Positions 33,699-46,542 are shown, counted from the stretch's first letter. The stretch: DNA of 64,000 nucleotides from Xanthomonas euvesicatoria pv. euvesicatoria (GCF_020880415.1 NZ_JAJIUJ010000069.1:84229-148228); one strand, 5' to 3'. Translations and numbers: made by a program. The notes: generated by a model not told the origin, from the letters alone.

Positions 33699-33959
33699 TT
33701 AGCGGCGCAGGCCGAGCTTCTCGATCAAGGACTTGTAACGCTCGTTGTCCTTCTTTTTCAGGTAGTCGAGCAGGCTGCGGCGACGATTGACCATCTGCAG
33801 CAGACCACGACGGCTGTGGTGATCCTTCTTGTGGGTCTTGAAGTGACCGGTCAGCAGCTCGATGCGGGCGGTCAGCAGAGCGACCTGCACTTCCGGCGAA
33901 CCGGTGTCCTGGGCGCTGCGCTTGTTGTCTTCAATAACTTTCTGGGTGTCGACGGACAT
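33699..33959 (-). CDS. rpsO: 30S ribosomal protein S15
   Basis: 86-aa primary 16S rRNA-binding protein of the small subunit platform. Sequence pattern [54 protein letters not shown] is the S15 signature. Start ATG at 33959 gives the family length. Lies between truB (156-bp gap) and pnp; in E. coli S15 autoregulates by an mRNA pseudoknot in this leader, which I cannot verify here. Confidence 0.98.
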   Translation of the reverse strand: MSVDTQKVIEDNKRSAQDTGSPEVQVALLTARIELLTGHFKTHKKDHHSRRGLLQMVNRRRSLLDYLKKKDNERYKSLIEKLGLRR

Positions 33960-34115
33960 GATGTTTTCTCGATAGATGCGTGGTCGACAGGAACGTGCGT
34001 GACGCACCGTCGGACTCGCCGTTTGCTTAGGATGAGCGCGCTTGGCGCTGAGGTGCCCCGATCGGGGCCGCGAAATTGTAACGTCGCCCGGCCCAGGGAA
34101 CAAGTTGACAAAATC

Positions 34116-35042
34116 TTAACAGGCCGGAATTTCGTTCAGTCCATTGAACAATCGCTGCGGCGACAAGCGCCCGTCGGCGTCGACCAGGCCTAGCCCCGAG
34201 GGGGTTCCGTCAGGTCCGAATACAGCGACTTGCCCCGGCGGAAATGCGGCATCACGCAGGCGCTGGCCCATGCGAAAACGCGCCGCATGGGTCTGATCGA
34301 GCACGATTCGCGCAAAACCGGCCAGGCCGGCCTCGATCGGCAGCAATAGCGTCCGTGCTTCGGTGCCCGCCTCCAGCGCCGCCGACAATGCCTCGAGCGT
34401 GATCATCTGTGGAGCGCGAAACGGCTCCACCCACAGCCGACGCAACGAGGCGATGTGCGCTCCACATCCCAGCACCTCGCCCAGGTCACGTGCCAGGCTG
34501 CGGATATACGTGCCCGAGCCGCAGGTCACGCGCAGCCGCAGACCTGGGGCGCTGTAGCCCAGCACATCGATCGCCTGCACATCCACCTCGCGCACCGGCG
34601 CTTCGATACGTTCGCCGCGTCGCGCCTTGGCGTACAGCGGCTCGCCGCCCTGCTTGAGCGCGGAATAAATGGGCGCTTGTTGCTGGATACGGCCGATGAA
34701 AGGCGCCAGCGCCGCCTGTAGATCGGCCTCGCTCAGATCCGGCACCGCACGCTCGCGCAGCGGCTGGCCGTCGGCATCGTCGGTGTCGGTGGTGACGCCC
34801 AACACGATCTCGGCGTCGTATGCCTTGGCTGAACCAAGCAGCAGTCCGGCGATCTTGGTGGCTTCGCCAAAGCAGAGCGGCAACAGGCCGGTAGCCAGCG
34901 GATCCAGGCTGCCGGTATGGCCGCCCTTCTCTGCACGCAATAACCGGCGTGCGGCCTGCAGTGCATTGTTGGAGCTCAGCCCGGCCGGCTTGTCCAGCAG
35001 CAGGATGCCGTGCAACGGGCGATAGACGATGCGGGGTTTCAA
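34116..35042 (-). CDS. truB: tRNA pseudouridine(55) synthase
   Basis: 308 aa; makes pseudouridine 55 in the T-loop of tRNAs. The N-terminal [18 protein letters not shown] motif is followed by [12 protein letters not shown] with catalytic Asp47, then [10 protein letters not shown], and a C-terminal PUA-like region. Between rbfA and rpsO in the conserved operon. Confidence 0.96.
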   Translation of the reverse strand: MKPRIVYRPLHGILLLDKPAGLSSNNALQAARRLLRAEKGGHTGSLDPLATGLLPLCFGEATKIAGLLLGSAKAYDAEIVLGVTTDTDDADGQPLRERAVPDLSEADLQAALAPFIGRIQQQAPIYSALKQGGEPLYAKARRGERIEAPVREVDVQAIDVLGYSAPGLRLRVTCGSGTYIRSLARDLGEVLGCGAHIASLRRLWVEPFRAPQMITLEALSAALEAGTEARTLLLPIEAGLAGFARIVLDQTHAARFRMGQRLRDAAFPPGQVAVFGPDGTPSGLGLVDADGRLSPQRLFNGLNEIPAC

Positions 35043-35121
35043 AAGATCGGTGCTCGAATCAGGCGCAGTGCGCGCCTGCGGGAATCAGGGCCGCGGCAGA
35101 TGCGGCAGGCCGTGACAGCGC

Positions 35122-35514
35122 TCAGCGCTGTTCGGCATCTTCATCGCTGGACGTGGCCTCGGGGCCAACGTCGTCCAGGTCACGCAGCAGATTGTCGATG
35201 CGTTCGCCGCGATCGACCGAATCGTCGTAATGGAAGTGCAGCTCGGGCACGTGGCGCAGCTTCATCGCGCGCGCCAACTGGGTACGCAGCTGGCCGGCGA
35301 TTTCCTTGAGCCCCTTGACCGCTTCGGCCGAACGCTCCTGCTGCAGCGCGGTGACAAAGACCTTGGCATGCGCCAGGTCGCGACTGATTTCGACGTCGGA
35401 CACGCTGACCGACGGCAGCCCATGGTCGCGCACGGCCGCGTGCACGATCGTGCCGAGGTCGCGACGCACCTGCGCGGACACGCGGTCGGTGCGATGGAAT
35501 GATTTGGTTGGCAT
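35122..35514 (-). CDS. rbfA: 30S ribosome-binding factor RbfA
   Basis: 130-aa KH-fold protein needed for late 30S maturation and 16S 5' processing. The pattern FHRTDRVSAQVRRDLGTIVH and later LRTQLARAMKLRHVPELHFHYDDSVDRGERI are the RbfA signatures. ATG at 35514; the longer frame is not supported. Acidic C-terminal tail (TSSDEDAEQR). Confidence 0.96.
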   Translation of the reverse strand: MPTKSFHRTDRVSAQVRRDLGTIVHAAVRDHGLPSVSVSDVEISRDLAHAKVFVTALQQERSAEAVKGLKEIAGQLRTQLARAMKLRHVPELHFHYDDSVDRGERIDNLLRDLDDVGPEATSSDEDAEQR

Positions 35515-35632
35515 GGTCGTGGACCTGGTTGATTCGGAGGGCCAGTTGGCACCGAAGCCAAAAACAAACGCGGGCGGCCATGCCGCCCTCGCCTTGCAGA
35601 ACCTGCATTGGACCAACTCCGCCGAACGGAGT

Positions 35633-35652
35633 CCGGGGCCGGTAGGCCCCGG
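35633..35652 (-). other. 8-bp hairpin between infB and rbfA
   Basis: CCGGGGCC-GGTA-GGCCCCGG, 7 nt after the infB stop, without a T run. It may be an RNA processing or pausing site rather than a terminator, since rbfA follows in the same operon. Confidence 0.4.
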
Positions 35653-35658
35653 CAGCCG

Positions 35659-38373
<2,715 letters not shown>

Positions 38374-38468
38374 TCGGATCCTATGATCTGGTTGGCGCCC
38401 CCTCGCCCAGAGCAAGGGATACGCTGATTCTAAGCCCTGATGGGGTCAGGGCGCGGTTCATTGCCGGC

Positions 38469-39980
38469 TCATTCGCCGCGCTCCAAACGGGCGATCTCCT
38501 CGGCGCGGGCTGCCAGGATCAGCGCCGCAGCGCGCTCCTGGGTCATGCCCTCGATGCCGAAGTCGACGATCTCGTCCGCGGCCAGGTCGGACAAGTCCTC
38601 GCTGGTACGCACGCCGTGCTCGGCCAGCGCAAAAGCCGTCTCCTCGTCCATCCCCTCCAGCGCCAGCAGGTCCTCGGTGGGCTGAGTTCCTTCCAGGCCT
38701 TCTTCCTCGGCCAGCGCGGCGTTGAGCAGCGCATCGCGGGCACGGGCACGCAGTTCTTCAACGATGTCTTCGTCGAAGCCCTCTACCGCCAGCAACTCGC
38801 CGACCGGCACGTAGGCGATTTCTTCGACCGTGTTGAAACCTTCGGAGACCAGGATCGCGGAGATTTCCTCGTCCACTTCCAGGCGGTCCATGAACAGCTG
38901 GCGTGCCGCGGCCTGCTCGGCCTCGGACTTGGCGGCCACCTGGTCGGCGGTCATCACGTTGAGCTGCCAACCGGTCAGGCGGCTGGCCAGACGCACGTTC
39001 TGGCCGCCCTTGCCGATCGCCTGCGCCAGGCGGTCTTCTGCCACGGCCAGGTCCATCGAGTGCTTGTCTTCATCGACGATGATCGACTGCACTTCGGCAG
39101 GCGCCATTGCGTTGATGACGAAGTTGGCCGGGTTCTCGTTCCACAACACGATGTCCACGCGCTCGCCATTGAGTTCGTTGGACACCGCCTGCACGCGCGA
39201 ACCGCGCATGCCGATGCAGGCGCCGATGGGATCGGTGCGGGCGTCGTGCGCGATCACGGCGATCTTGGCGCGGTCGCCCGGATCGCGTGCGCAAGCCTTG
39301 ATCTCGACCAGGCCCTGACCGACTTCAGGCACTTCGAGCTTGAACAGTTCGATCATGAATTCAGGTGCGGCACGGCTGATGAACAGCTGCGGGCCGCGTG
39401 GCTCGGAACGCACCTCGGCCAGGTAACCGCGCACGCGGTCGCCGGGACGCAGCACGTCGCGCGGAATGCCCTTGTCTTTCGGAATGAAGGCTTCGGCGTT
39501 GCCGCCAAGATCGACAAAAATATTGCCGCGCTCCGCGCGCTTGACCACGCCGGTGATCAACTCACCCACACGATCCTTCCACGCATCCACCACCTGCTGA
39601 CGCTCGGCCTCGCGCACACGCTGCACGATCACCTGCTTGGCAGCCTGCGCGGCGATACGGCCGAAGTCGGGATTCTCGATCTGTTCTTCGATGTAATCGC
39701 CCACTTCCACGCCGTCGGCTTCGTCGATGGCATCCATCAGACGCACCTGGCGGTCAGGGGATTCCATCACCACGTCATCGGCAACCACTTCCCAGCGACG
39801 GTAGGTTTCGTAAGTACCGTCCTTGTGATCGATGGTGACGCGGGCCAGCACGTCCTGGTCGGGATAGCGCTTCTTCGCCGCGGAAGCCAGCGCGGCCTCG
39901 ATCGCTTCGAAGATCACTTCGCGCGGCACGCCCTTTTCATTGGCGACCGCATCCACTACCAGCAAAAGTTCCTTGCTCAT
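38469..39980 (-). CDS. nusA: Transcription termination/antitermination factor NusA
   Basis: 503 aa; binds RNA polymerase, modulates pausing, termination and antitermination. N-terminal domain (MSKELLLVVDAVANEKGVPREVIFEAIEAAL), S1 domain (ITGVVKRAERGNIFVDLG), two KH domains (GACIGMRGSRVQAVSNEL and LAQAIGKGGQNVRLASRLTGW), and two C-terminal acidic HhH repeats. The upstream-extended frame to 40232 overlaps rimP and is excluded. Follows rimP by 4 nt and precedes infB by 95 bp. Confidence 0.97.
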   Translation of the reverse strand: MSKELLLVVDAVANEKGVPREVIFEAIEAALASAAKKRYPDQDVLARVTIDHKDGTYETYRRWEVVADDVVMESPDRQVRLMDAIDEADGVEVGDYIEEQIENPDFGRIAAQAAKQVIVQRVREAERQQVVDAWKDRVGELITGVVKRAERGNIFVDLGGNAEAFIPKDKGIPRDVLRPGDRVRGYLAEVRSEPRGPQLFISRAAPEFMIELFKLEVPEVGQGLVEIKACARDPGDRAKIAVIAHDARTDPIGACIGMRGSRVQAVSNELNGERVDIVLWNENPANFVINAMAPAEVQSIIVDEDKHSMDLAVAEDRLAQAIGKGGQNVRLASRLTGWQLNVMTADQVAAKSEAEQAAARQLFMDRLEVDEEISAILVSEGFNTVEEIAYVPVGELLAVEGFDEDIVEELRARARDALLNAALAEEEGLEGTQPTEDLLALEGMDEETAFALAEHGVRTSEDLSDLAADEIVDFGIEGMTQERAAALILAARAEEIARLERGE

Positions 39981-39984
39981 TTCG

Positions 39985-40575
39985 TCACTCCGCGCGCGGC
40001 TTGCCAGCCGCCGACTCGTTGGATGGTTTCTTCTTTTCGTGCCCGGGTTTTTTCGGGCCGGGCTTGTTCGGTTTCTGCGGTGCCAGACCCAGCGCAACCC
40101 AATCCGGCACGATGCGCGCTTTGTCGATATTGTCGTAGCCGATCTGCACGTCCTTGCCATCGACAGCGAACACCACCGCCTCTGCCTCGGCATCGATGCG
40201 CAGGATCTCGCCCTGGAAGCGGCGCCGACCATCCTGCGCCAGCTTCAAGACGATCTTTGCCGACTCACCGGTGTGGCGCGCGAACTGTTCCAGCGTGAAC
40301 AGCGGACGATCCACACCCGGCGATGACACTTCCAACGTGTAGTTACCGCTGATCGGGTCTTCGACGTCGAGCTGGGCGGAGACTTCGCGGCTCACGCGCT
40401 CGCAGTCGTCGACATTGATGACACGCTCGGGCTGTTCGGCCAGCGGCACGTCGATATATAGGCGCAATGTGGCGCCGCCTGGAGCGGGAAGATATTCCAC
40501 GCCCAGCAGTTCCAAGCCCAGGGACTCAACCGTTGGACTCAGCAGATTCGCGATTTCGGTCGCTTTTTCGCTCAC
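39985..40575 (-). CDS. rimP: Ribosome maturation factor RimP
   Basis: 196-aa factor for 30S maturation. N-terminal domain ([24 protein letters not shown], then [19 protein letters not shown]) is followed by [17 protein letters not shown] and an SH3-like C-terminal domain. Unlike E. coli RimP (about 150 aa) it has a basic Pro/Lys-rich tail of 40 residues ([17 protein letters not shown]). GTG start. First protein gene after metY. Confidence 0.95.
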   Translation of the reverse strand: MSEKATEIANLLSPTVESLGLELLGVEYLPAPGGATLRLYIDVPLAEQPERVINVDDCERVSREVSAQLDVEDPISGNYTLEVSSPGVDRPLFTLEQFARHTGESAKIVLKLAQDGRRRFQGEILRIDAEAEAVVFAVDGKDVQIGYDNIDKARIVPDWVALGLAPQKPNKPGPKKPGHEKKKPSNESAAGKPRAE

Positions 40576-40641
40576 AGACTGCCCTGATCAGATGATTGCC
40601 AGTAGAACCCCGGCAACCGGCAGCAAACTTTCCGGTTCCGG

Positions 40642-40670
40642 AAAAAACAAGGGGCCCGATGGGCCCCTTG
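40642..40670 (-). terminator. Second of two tandem terminators after metY
   Basis: Minus-strand CAAGGGGCCC-AT-CGGGCCCCTTG stem followed by TTTTTT, 66 nt before the rimP start. Together with the hairpin upstream it separates the tRNA from the nusA operon. Confidence 0.9.
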
Positions 40671-40674
40671 CGTG

Positions 40675-40700
40675 AAAAAAACCCGACCTCTCAGGGTCGG
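40675..40700 (-). terminator. First of two tandem terminators after metY
   Basis: Minus-strand CCGACC-CTGAGA-GGTCGG followed by seven T residues. Separate from the next hairpin by only 4 nt of non-T sequence. Confidence 0.88.
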
Positions 40701-40772
40701 CGTAAAGACGGGAACATGCGTCCTTACGATCCAAGAAGCTGAATTACTGCGATAAAGCAACAATTCGAAACT

Positions 40773-40849
40773 TGGTAGCGGGGGCAGGATTTGAACCTGC
40801 GACCTTCGGGTTATGAGCCCGACGAGCTGCCAGACTGCTCCACCCCGCA
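40773..40849 (-). tRNA. metY: Initiator tRNA-fMet (anticodon CAT)
   Basis: 77-nt cloverleaf with anticodon loop CTCATAA and the three G:C pairs GGG/CCC at the end of the anticodon stem that mark initiators. The first acceptor pair is U1/U72, a mismatch, fitting the initiator rule that position 1:72 is unpaired (C/A in E. coli). Encoded ACCA end. Upstream of rimP as metY in E. coli. Confidence 0.97.
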
Positions 40850-40860
40850 GCAGAAGCGGA

Positions 40861-40889
40861 ATTATGAAGAACTTGAGCGGCAATTGCAA
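40861..40889 (-). promoter_or_regulatory. Strong promoter of metY
   Basis: Minus-strand -35 TTGCAA (40889-40884), exact 17-nt spacer, -10 CATAAT (40866-40861), 11 nt before the tRNA 5' end. It may also drive the nusA operon by readthrough of the two terminators. Confidence 0.8.
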
Positions 40890-41049
40890 GCCCTAGTTTT
40901 TCATCTGTTGGACAGCGTGGCGGCTGTTCAACGTCGCGGCGAATAATACCCGCAATGCAACAAAAACGAAACAGTAAGCGCGGTTTTATTTCAGTGCGAC
41001 GCCACATGCAGGATGCGACGCCGCAAAACCTAACGCTGGCGCAGCGGTC

Positions 41050-42513
41050 TTAGGCGAGGCCGGCGAATGCGCGCTGGCACCACACCATGATCGGACTCCA
41101 GGCCAGACCAAGTGCAAGCAGGGCCAGCGCATTGACGCCGAGCACGGTGCCGAGCACGCGATCGTTATTGGCCGGCAACGGCTCGCCTACCGGCTCGTCG
41201 AAGTACATGACCTTGATGACGCGCAGGTAGTAGTACGCACCGATCACTGCGCAGATCACACCGACCAACGCCAGCCACAGCATGTCGCCCTTCACTGCCG
41301 CGCCCAGCACCGCCAGCTTGGTCCAGAAACCGAGGAACGGCGGGATACCTGCAAGCGATGCCATGATGCACAGCACCAGACCAGCCATCCACGGATTGCG
41401 CGCGTTGAGTCCCTTGAAGTCGTCGATGTTTTCCGCTTCGAACCCGTTGCGCGACAGCGCGATGATGGCGCCGAACGAAGCGGTGGACATGATGGTGTAG
41501 CTGACCGCGTAGAACATCGCAGCCGCATAGCCCTCTTCCCCGCCGCCCGCCACGCCCATCAGCAGGAAACCGATATGAGAGACCGTCGAGTATGCGAGCA
41601 TGCGCTTGAGGTTGCTCTGCGCAATCGCCATCAGGTTACCGACCACCAGCGAAACCGCCGACAAGCCGCCGATCAGCAGATGCCACTGCGGCGACAACGG
41701 ACCCATACCGACTTCCAGCAGGCGATAGGCCATACCGAACGCCGCAAGCTTGGGCGCCGAGCTGATGAACAACGCGATCGGCGCAGGCGCACCCTGATAC
41801 ACGTCGGGCAGCCACATGTGGAAGGGTGCAGCACCCAGCTTGAAGGCGACGCCAGCGATCATGAAGATGGTGCCGGTCAGCAGCAACGTGCGTTCGTTCG
41901 AGCCTTCGATCGCATCGTGGATGCCGGCCAGGCTGAGCGTACCGGTGGCGCCGTAGACCAGCGACATGCCGTATAGCAGCAGACCCGACGCCAGCGACCC
42001 GAGCACGAAATACTTCATCGCCGCTTCGGTGGCCAGGCCATTGTCGCGGTTGGAGGCGACCAGTGCGTAAGAGCACAGCGCCAGCAGCTCCAGGCCCAGA
42101 TAGACCATCAACAGGCTACCGGCCGACGCCAGCAGCATCATGCCGGCAGTGGCGAACAACACAAGCACCGGGATTTCGCCCTGGTAGAGATTACGCTCGC
42201 GCAGGTAGGTCCAGCCATACACCAGGCTCAACCCGCTGACCAGCACGATCACGGTCTTCATGACATCGGCTGCCGTGTCGCGGACGAACATGCCATTGAA
42301 GATATCGCCCTGCCCGCCCGTGCCGGTTGCAAGCAACACGAGCACCACGGCAAGCACGGCAACGGAGAACAGGTGGGTCCAGACCTTGTTCCGCTGGCTC
42401 ACGAACAGGTCGAGCATCAGCAGTGCGAAGGCGCCGCCGATCAGCACCAGCTCCGGTACGAGCGGAGCTAGGTCAGCGGTGGTCAACGGCGCGAGCGTTG
42501 GCGTGGTCATCAT
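41050..42513 (-). CDS. nuoN: NADH-quinone oxidoreductase subunit N
   Basis: 487-aa antiporter-like proton-pumping subunit of complex I with about 14 transmembrane helices. Characteristic: GLELLALCSYALVA, VAFKLGAAPFHMWLPDVYQGAP with the proton-channel Lys and pump Lys/His residues, YSTVSHIGFLLMG. Last gene of nuoA-N; nothing clear as a terminator before metY. Confidence 0.97.
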   Translation of the reverse strand: MMTTPTLAPLTTADLAPLVPELVLIGGAFALLMLDLFVSQRNKVWTHLFSVAVLAVVLVLLATGTGGQGDIFNGMFVRDTAADVMKTVIVLVSGLSLVYGWTYLRERNLYQGEIPVLVLFATAGMMLLASAGSLLMVYLGLELLALCSYALVASNRDNGLATEAAMKYFVLGSLASGLLLYGMSLVYGATGTLSLAGIHDAIEGSNERTLLLTGTIFMIAGVAFKLGAAPFHMWLPDVYQGAPAPIALFISSAPKLAAFGMAYRLLEVGMGPLSPQWHLLIGGLSAVSLVVGNLMAIAQSNLKRMLAYSTVSHIGFLLMGVAGGGEEGYAAAMFYAVSYTIMSTASFGAIIALSRNGFEAENIDDFKGLNARNPWMAGLVLCIMASLAGIPPFLGFWTKLAVLGAAVKGDMLWLALVGVICAVIGAYYYLRVIKVMYFDEPVGEPLPANNDRVLGTVLGVNALALLALGLAWSPIMVWCQRAFAGLA

Positions 42514-42546
42514 TAAATCCTGAAAATCAAAACGTACGGCAAGCGG

Positions 42547-44049
42547 TCAGAGCTTGGTCGCGGCAATCTGGGTCGCCAGCTTGGCGATCGACGGTTCCAT
42601 CAGATCGGTCAGCGGCTTCGGGTACAGGCCAAGGGCCAGCACGCCAGCGGCGAACACCCCCAGCACGAATGCTTCGCGGCCATTGATGTCTTTCAGCTCG
42701 GCCACGTGTGCGTTGGCCACTTCGCCGAAGAACACGCGCTTGTACAGCCACAGCGTGTACGCAGCGGTGATCACCAGCGTGGTGGCGGCGCCGAAGGCAA
42801 CCAACGGATGTTTCTGGAAGCTGGCCAGGATGACCATGAACTCGCCGACGAAACCACTGGTTCCCGGCAGGCCGGCATTCGCCATGAAGAACAACATGGA
42901 GAAGGTGGCGAACCAGGGCATCACGTTGACCACGCCGCCGTAATCGGCGATGCGACGGGTATGCATGCGGTCGTAGAGCACGCCGATGCACGAGAACATC
43001 GCGCCGGACACGAAACCGTGCGAGATCATCTGCACCATCGCGCCCTGCAGGCCCAGACGCGCAGCGTCAGTGCTGCCGTACTCGCGTACCAGGGTGAAGG
43101 CGATAAAGGTACCGAGCGTGACGAAACCCATGTGCGCGATGGACGAATACGCCACCAGCTTCTTCATGTCGTCCTGCACCAACGCCACCAAGCCGACATA
43201 GATCACCGCAATCAGCGACAGCGTGATGACCAGCCAGGCGAACTCATGGCTCGCGTCGGGCACGATCGGCAGGTTGAAGCGCAGGAAGCCGTAGCCGCCG
43301 ATCTTCAACGCAATCGCCGCCAGGATCACCGAACCGGCGGTCGGCGCCTCGACGTGCGCGTCCGGCAACCAGGTGTGCACCGGGAACATCGGCACCTTGA
43401 CCGCAAAGGCGATCAGGAATGCGAAGAAGATCCAGGTCTGTTCCTTGGCGGTCAGCTGCAGCGCATACAGGTCGGCGAGCTGGAAGCTGCCGCCCTTCAG
43501 ATACAGATACACCAGGCCCACCAACATCAGCACCGAGCCGAGGAAGGTATAGAGGAAGAACTTCATCGCCGCGTAGATGCGCCGCGGGCCGCCCCAGACG
43601 CCGATGATCAGGAACATCGGGATCAGCATGGCTTCGAAGAACACGTAGAACAACATCGCGTCGGTGGCGGCGAAGATGCCGACCGTGACGCCTTCCAGAA
43701 TCAGGAAGGCAGCGACGTACTGATTGACGCGCTTATCGATCGAGCGCCAGGCTCCGATCAGGGCCAGCACCGTCACCAGCGTGGTCAGCACGATCAACGC
43801 GACCGCGATGCCATCCACGCCCAGGTTGTAGCCGATGTTGTAGGCCGGGATCCAAGTATGCAGTTCGATGAACTGCATGGCGTCATTGGCAGTGTCGTAG
43901 CCCAGCAGCGGCAGACTCAGCGCAAAGGTCGCCACCGCTACCGCCAAAGACGCCCAGCGGGCAGTCTCGGCGTTGCGCAACGCAAGGATCAGGGCGCCAC
44001 CGATAATCGGCAGCCAGATCAAGATAGACAGTAAAGGCCAGTTCGACAC
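42547..44049 (-). CDS. nuoM: NADH-quinone oxidoreductase subunit M
   Basis: 500-aa antiporter-like subunit of complex I. Conserved motifs: FFEAMLIPMFLIIGVWGG (channel Glu), AFAVKVPMFPVHTWLPDAHVEAPTAGSV, YSSIAHMGFVTLG and GLPGTSGFVGEFMV. About 14 transmembrane helices. It lies between nuoL and nuoN with short gaps. Confidence 0.97.
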   Translation of the reverse strand: MSNWPLLSILIWLPIIGGALILALRNAETARWASLAVAVATFALSLPLLGYDTANDAMQFIELHTWIPAYNIGYNLGVDGIAVALIVLTTLVTVLALIGAWRSIDKRVNQYVAAFLILEGVTVGIFAATDAMLFYVFFEAMLIPMFLIIGVWGGPRRIYAAMKFFLYTFLGSVLMLVGLVYLYLKGGSFQLADLYALQLTAKEQTWIFFAFLIAFAVKVPMFPVHTWLPDAHVEAPTAGSVILAAIALKIGGYGFLRFNLPIVPDASHEFAWLVITLSLIAVIYVGLVALVQDDMKKLVAYSSIAHMGFVTLGTFIAFTLVREYGSTDAARLGLQGAMVQMISHGFVSGAMFSCIGVLYDRMHTRRIADYGGVVNVMPWFATFSMLFFMANAGLPGTSGFVGEFMVILASFQKHPLVAFGAATTLVITAAYTLWLYKRVFFGEVANAHVAELKDINGREAFVLGVFAAGVLALGLYPKPLTDLMEPSIAKLATQIAATKL

Positions 44050-44069
44050 GTTTTCTTATTCCGTACAGG

Positions 44070-46229
44070 TCAACGCCAGAAATGCATCAGTACCGCCAAC
44101 AAGGCGATCAAACCGATGATCATTGCGAAGGCGTAGTGATAGAGGAAACCGGATTGCGTGCGACGCAGCAGATTTGCAGCCAGGTCGATCAGTCGGGCAG
44201 AACCGTTGACGACAGCGCCGTCGACCACATGGGTATCGACTGCACGTGACGCCTTGCCAAGCACAACGCCACCACCGGCGAAGCCATTGATCCAGAGCTT
44301 GTCGGCGCCGTACTTATTCTCAAGTATCCACACCAGCCACGACAGCTTCTTACGTGAGCTAGCTGCCCACTCAGGCTTCCAGAGATAGAACAGTGCCGCC
44401 AACAACAGGCCGGCAACCGTCAGGAAGAACGGAGCGGCCATCATGCCGTGCAGTGCGAATGCAACCGGGCCGTGGAACTCTTCGGCCAATGCACCAACGG
44501 TATCGCGTGCCGGATCGTAGAAATCGACGATGCCAGTGAAGAACGAAACTGCCTGGCCCTGCATAGCGTGTGCTGCATGGTGGCCCTGCCAGTCGGTCCC
44601 GAACAACATCGGACCGATCGTGAAGAAGCCGATTGCGATCGAGGGGATTGCTAACAAGACCAACGGCAGCGTTACCACCCACTTGGATTCATGCGGCTCG
44701 TGGGCACCGTGGTGACCATGTCCGTGATCGTCGTGGCCATGCGTGTCGTGGGCATGCGCATCGTGCGAGTGAACCTGCGCTTCGGCATCGGTATGCGCGC
44801 TGTCGTGATGCGAATGCGCGTCGTGCGCATGGGCGTCGCGGAACCGCTCCTTGCCGTGGAAGGTCAGGAACAGCAGACGGAAGCTGTAGAAACTGGTCAC
44901 CAATACGCCGCCAAGCACAGCCCAGTAGCCATAGGTTGCAATCCAGCCATGCGACTCATGCGCATGATGCGCGGCCGCCTCGATAATGGTGTCCTTCGAG
45001 TAGAAGCCGGAGAAGAACGGCGTACCAACCAAGGCCAATGTACCGATCACGCTGGTCCAGTAGGTCACCTTCATGTACTTGCGCAGGCCACCCATCTTGC
45101 GCATGTCCTGCTCGTGGTGCATGCCGATGATCACCGAGCCGGCCGCCAGGAACAGCAGCGCCTTGAAGAAGGCGTGGGTCATCAGGTGGAACACGGCTGC
45201 CGAATAGGCCGACACGCCCAATGCCACGGTCATGTAACCCAGCTGCGACAGCGTGGAATACGCCACCACGCGCTTGATGTCGTTCTGCACGATACCGATC
45301 AGGCCGGTGAAGAAGGCCGTGGTCGCACCGATGAACAGGATGAAGTTCAGCGCTGTTTCCGACAGCTCGAACAGCGGCGACATACGCGCCACCATGAAGA
45401 TGCCGGCGGTCACCATCGTTGCGGCGTGGATCAGCGCCGAGATCGGTGTGGGGCCTTCCATCGAGTCCGGCAGCCACACGTGCAACGGCACCTGGGCCGA
45501 CTTGCCCATCGCACCGATGAACAGGCAGATGCAGATCAGCGTCATCACGCTCCATTCGTGGCCCGCGAACAGCTGCACCTTGGCACCGGCCATGGTGGTC
45601 GCGTTGGCGAACACGGTGGAGTAATCCAACGAGCCGAACCACAACAGGACGCCGGCGATACCGAAGATGAAGCCAAAGTCGCCGACGCGGTTGACCAGGA
45701 ACGCCTTCATGTTGGCGAACACAGCGGTCGGGCGCTTGAACCAGAAACCGATCAGCAGGTACGACACCAGGCCCACCGCTTCCCAGCCGAAGAACAGCTG
45801 CAGGAAGTTGTTGCTCATCACCAGCGTGAGCATGGAGAAGGTGAACAACGAGATGTAGCTGAAGAAGCGCTGGTAACCCGGGTCCTCTTCCATGTAGCCA
45901 ATGGTGTAGATGTGCACCAACAGCGACACGAAGGTCACCACCACCATCATCATCGCAGTCAGGCGGTCGACCATGAAGCCGACATGTGCCGAGTAGTTGC
46001 CGACATCAAAGAATGTGTAGAGGTTCTGGTTGAACGGGCTGGCGCCCTGCTCCACCAGCTGATACAGCGTCAGGCACGACAGCACGCAGCTGACCGCAAC
46101 ACCGAGGATGGTGACGTACTGCGCGCCCTTGCGCCCGACCTGACGCCCGAACAGGCCGGCGATGATGCTGCCGACCAGCGGTGCAAGCACCACTGCGATC
46201 AACAGACTCTTGGAGAGAGTGATTTCCAT
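44070..46229 (-). CDS. nuoL: NADH-quinone oxidoreductase subunit L with His-rich loop
   Basis: 719-aa proton-pumping subunit with the long lateral helix at the C-terminal end. Motifs: FFGWEAVGLVSYLLIGFW, AMGKSAQVPLHVWLPDSMEGPTPISALIHAATMVTAGI, YSTLSQLGYM. Between residues 467 and 513 lies a loop with 18 His in 47 residues, mixed with Asp and Ala (cytoplasmic or periplasmic loop before SKWVVTLPLVLL). E. coli NuoL is 613 aa, so extra length is here and nearby. Operon position 12. Confidence 0.96.
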   Translation of the reverse strand: MEITLSKSLLIAVVLAPLVGSIIAGLFGRQVGRKGAQYVTILGVAVSCVLSCLTLYQLVEQGASPFNQNLYTFFDVGNYSAHVGFMVDRLTAMMMVVVTFVSLLVHIYTIGYMEEDPGYQRFFSYISLFTFSMLTLVMSNNFLQLFFGWEAVGLVSYLLIGFWFKRPTAVFANMKAFLVNRVGDFGFIFGIAGVLLWFGSLDYSTVFANATTMAGAKVQLFAGHEWSVMTLICICLFIGAMGKSAQVPLHVWLPDSMEGPTPISALIHAATMVTAGIFMVARMSPLFELSETALNFILFIGATTAFFTGLIGIVQNDIKRVVAYSTLSQLGYMTVALGVSAYSAAVFHLMTHAFFKALLFLAAGSVIIGMHHEQDMRKMGGLRKYMKVTYWTSVIGTLALVGTPFFSGFYSKDTIIEAAAHHAHESHGWIATYGYWAVLGGVLVTSFYSFRLLFLTFHGKERFRDAHAHDAHSHHDSAHTDAEAQVHSHDAHAHDTHGHDDHGHGHHGAHEPHESKWVVTLPLVLLAIPSIAIGFFTIGPMLFGTDWQGHHAAHAMQGQAVSFFTGIVDFYDPARDTVGALAEEFHGPVAFALHGMMAAPFFLTVAGLLLAALFYLWKPEWAASSRKKLSWLVWILENKYGADKLWINGFAGGGVVLGKASRAVDTHVVDGAVVNGSARLIDLAANLLRRTQSGFLYHYAFAMIIGLIALLAVLMHFWR

Positions 46230-46236
46230 CTACAGG

Positions 46237-46542
46237 TCAGCCCTTCAACGTATCGACTTCGGCCACATTAATCGTGCGGCGCGTGCGGAACAGAGTCACC
46301 AAGATCGCAAGGCCGATTGCAGCCTCCGCAGCGGCAACCGTCAGAATGAAGAACACGAACAACTGACCGGCGGTATCGCCAAGCTCGCGCGAGAACGCGA
46401 TGAAGTTGACGTTGACCGACAGCAACATCAACTCGATCGACATCAGCAGCACGATGACGTTCTTGCGGTTGAGGAAGATGCCGGCCAGCGAGATGCAGAA
46501 CAGCACCGCGCCCAGTCCAAGCAGGTGGCCCAAGGTAATCAA
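46237..46542 (-). CDS. nuoK: NADH-quinone oxidoreductase subunit K
   Basis: 101-aa, three transmembrane helices; pattern [24 protein letters not shown] with the conserved channel Glu, and the second Glu in [17 protein letters not shown]. Four-nt overlap with nuoJ. Standard size for the family. Confidence 0.97.
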
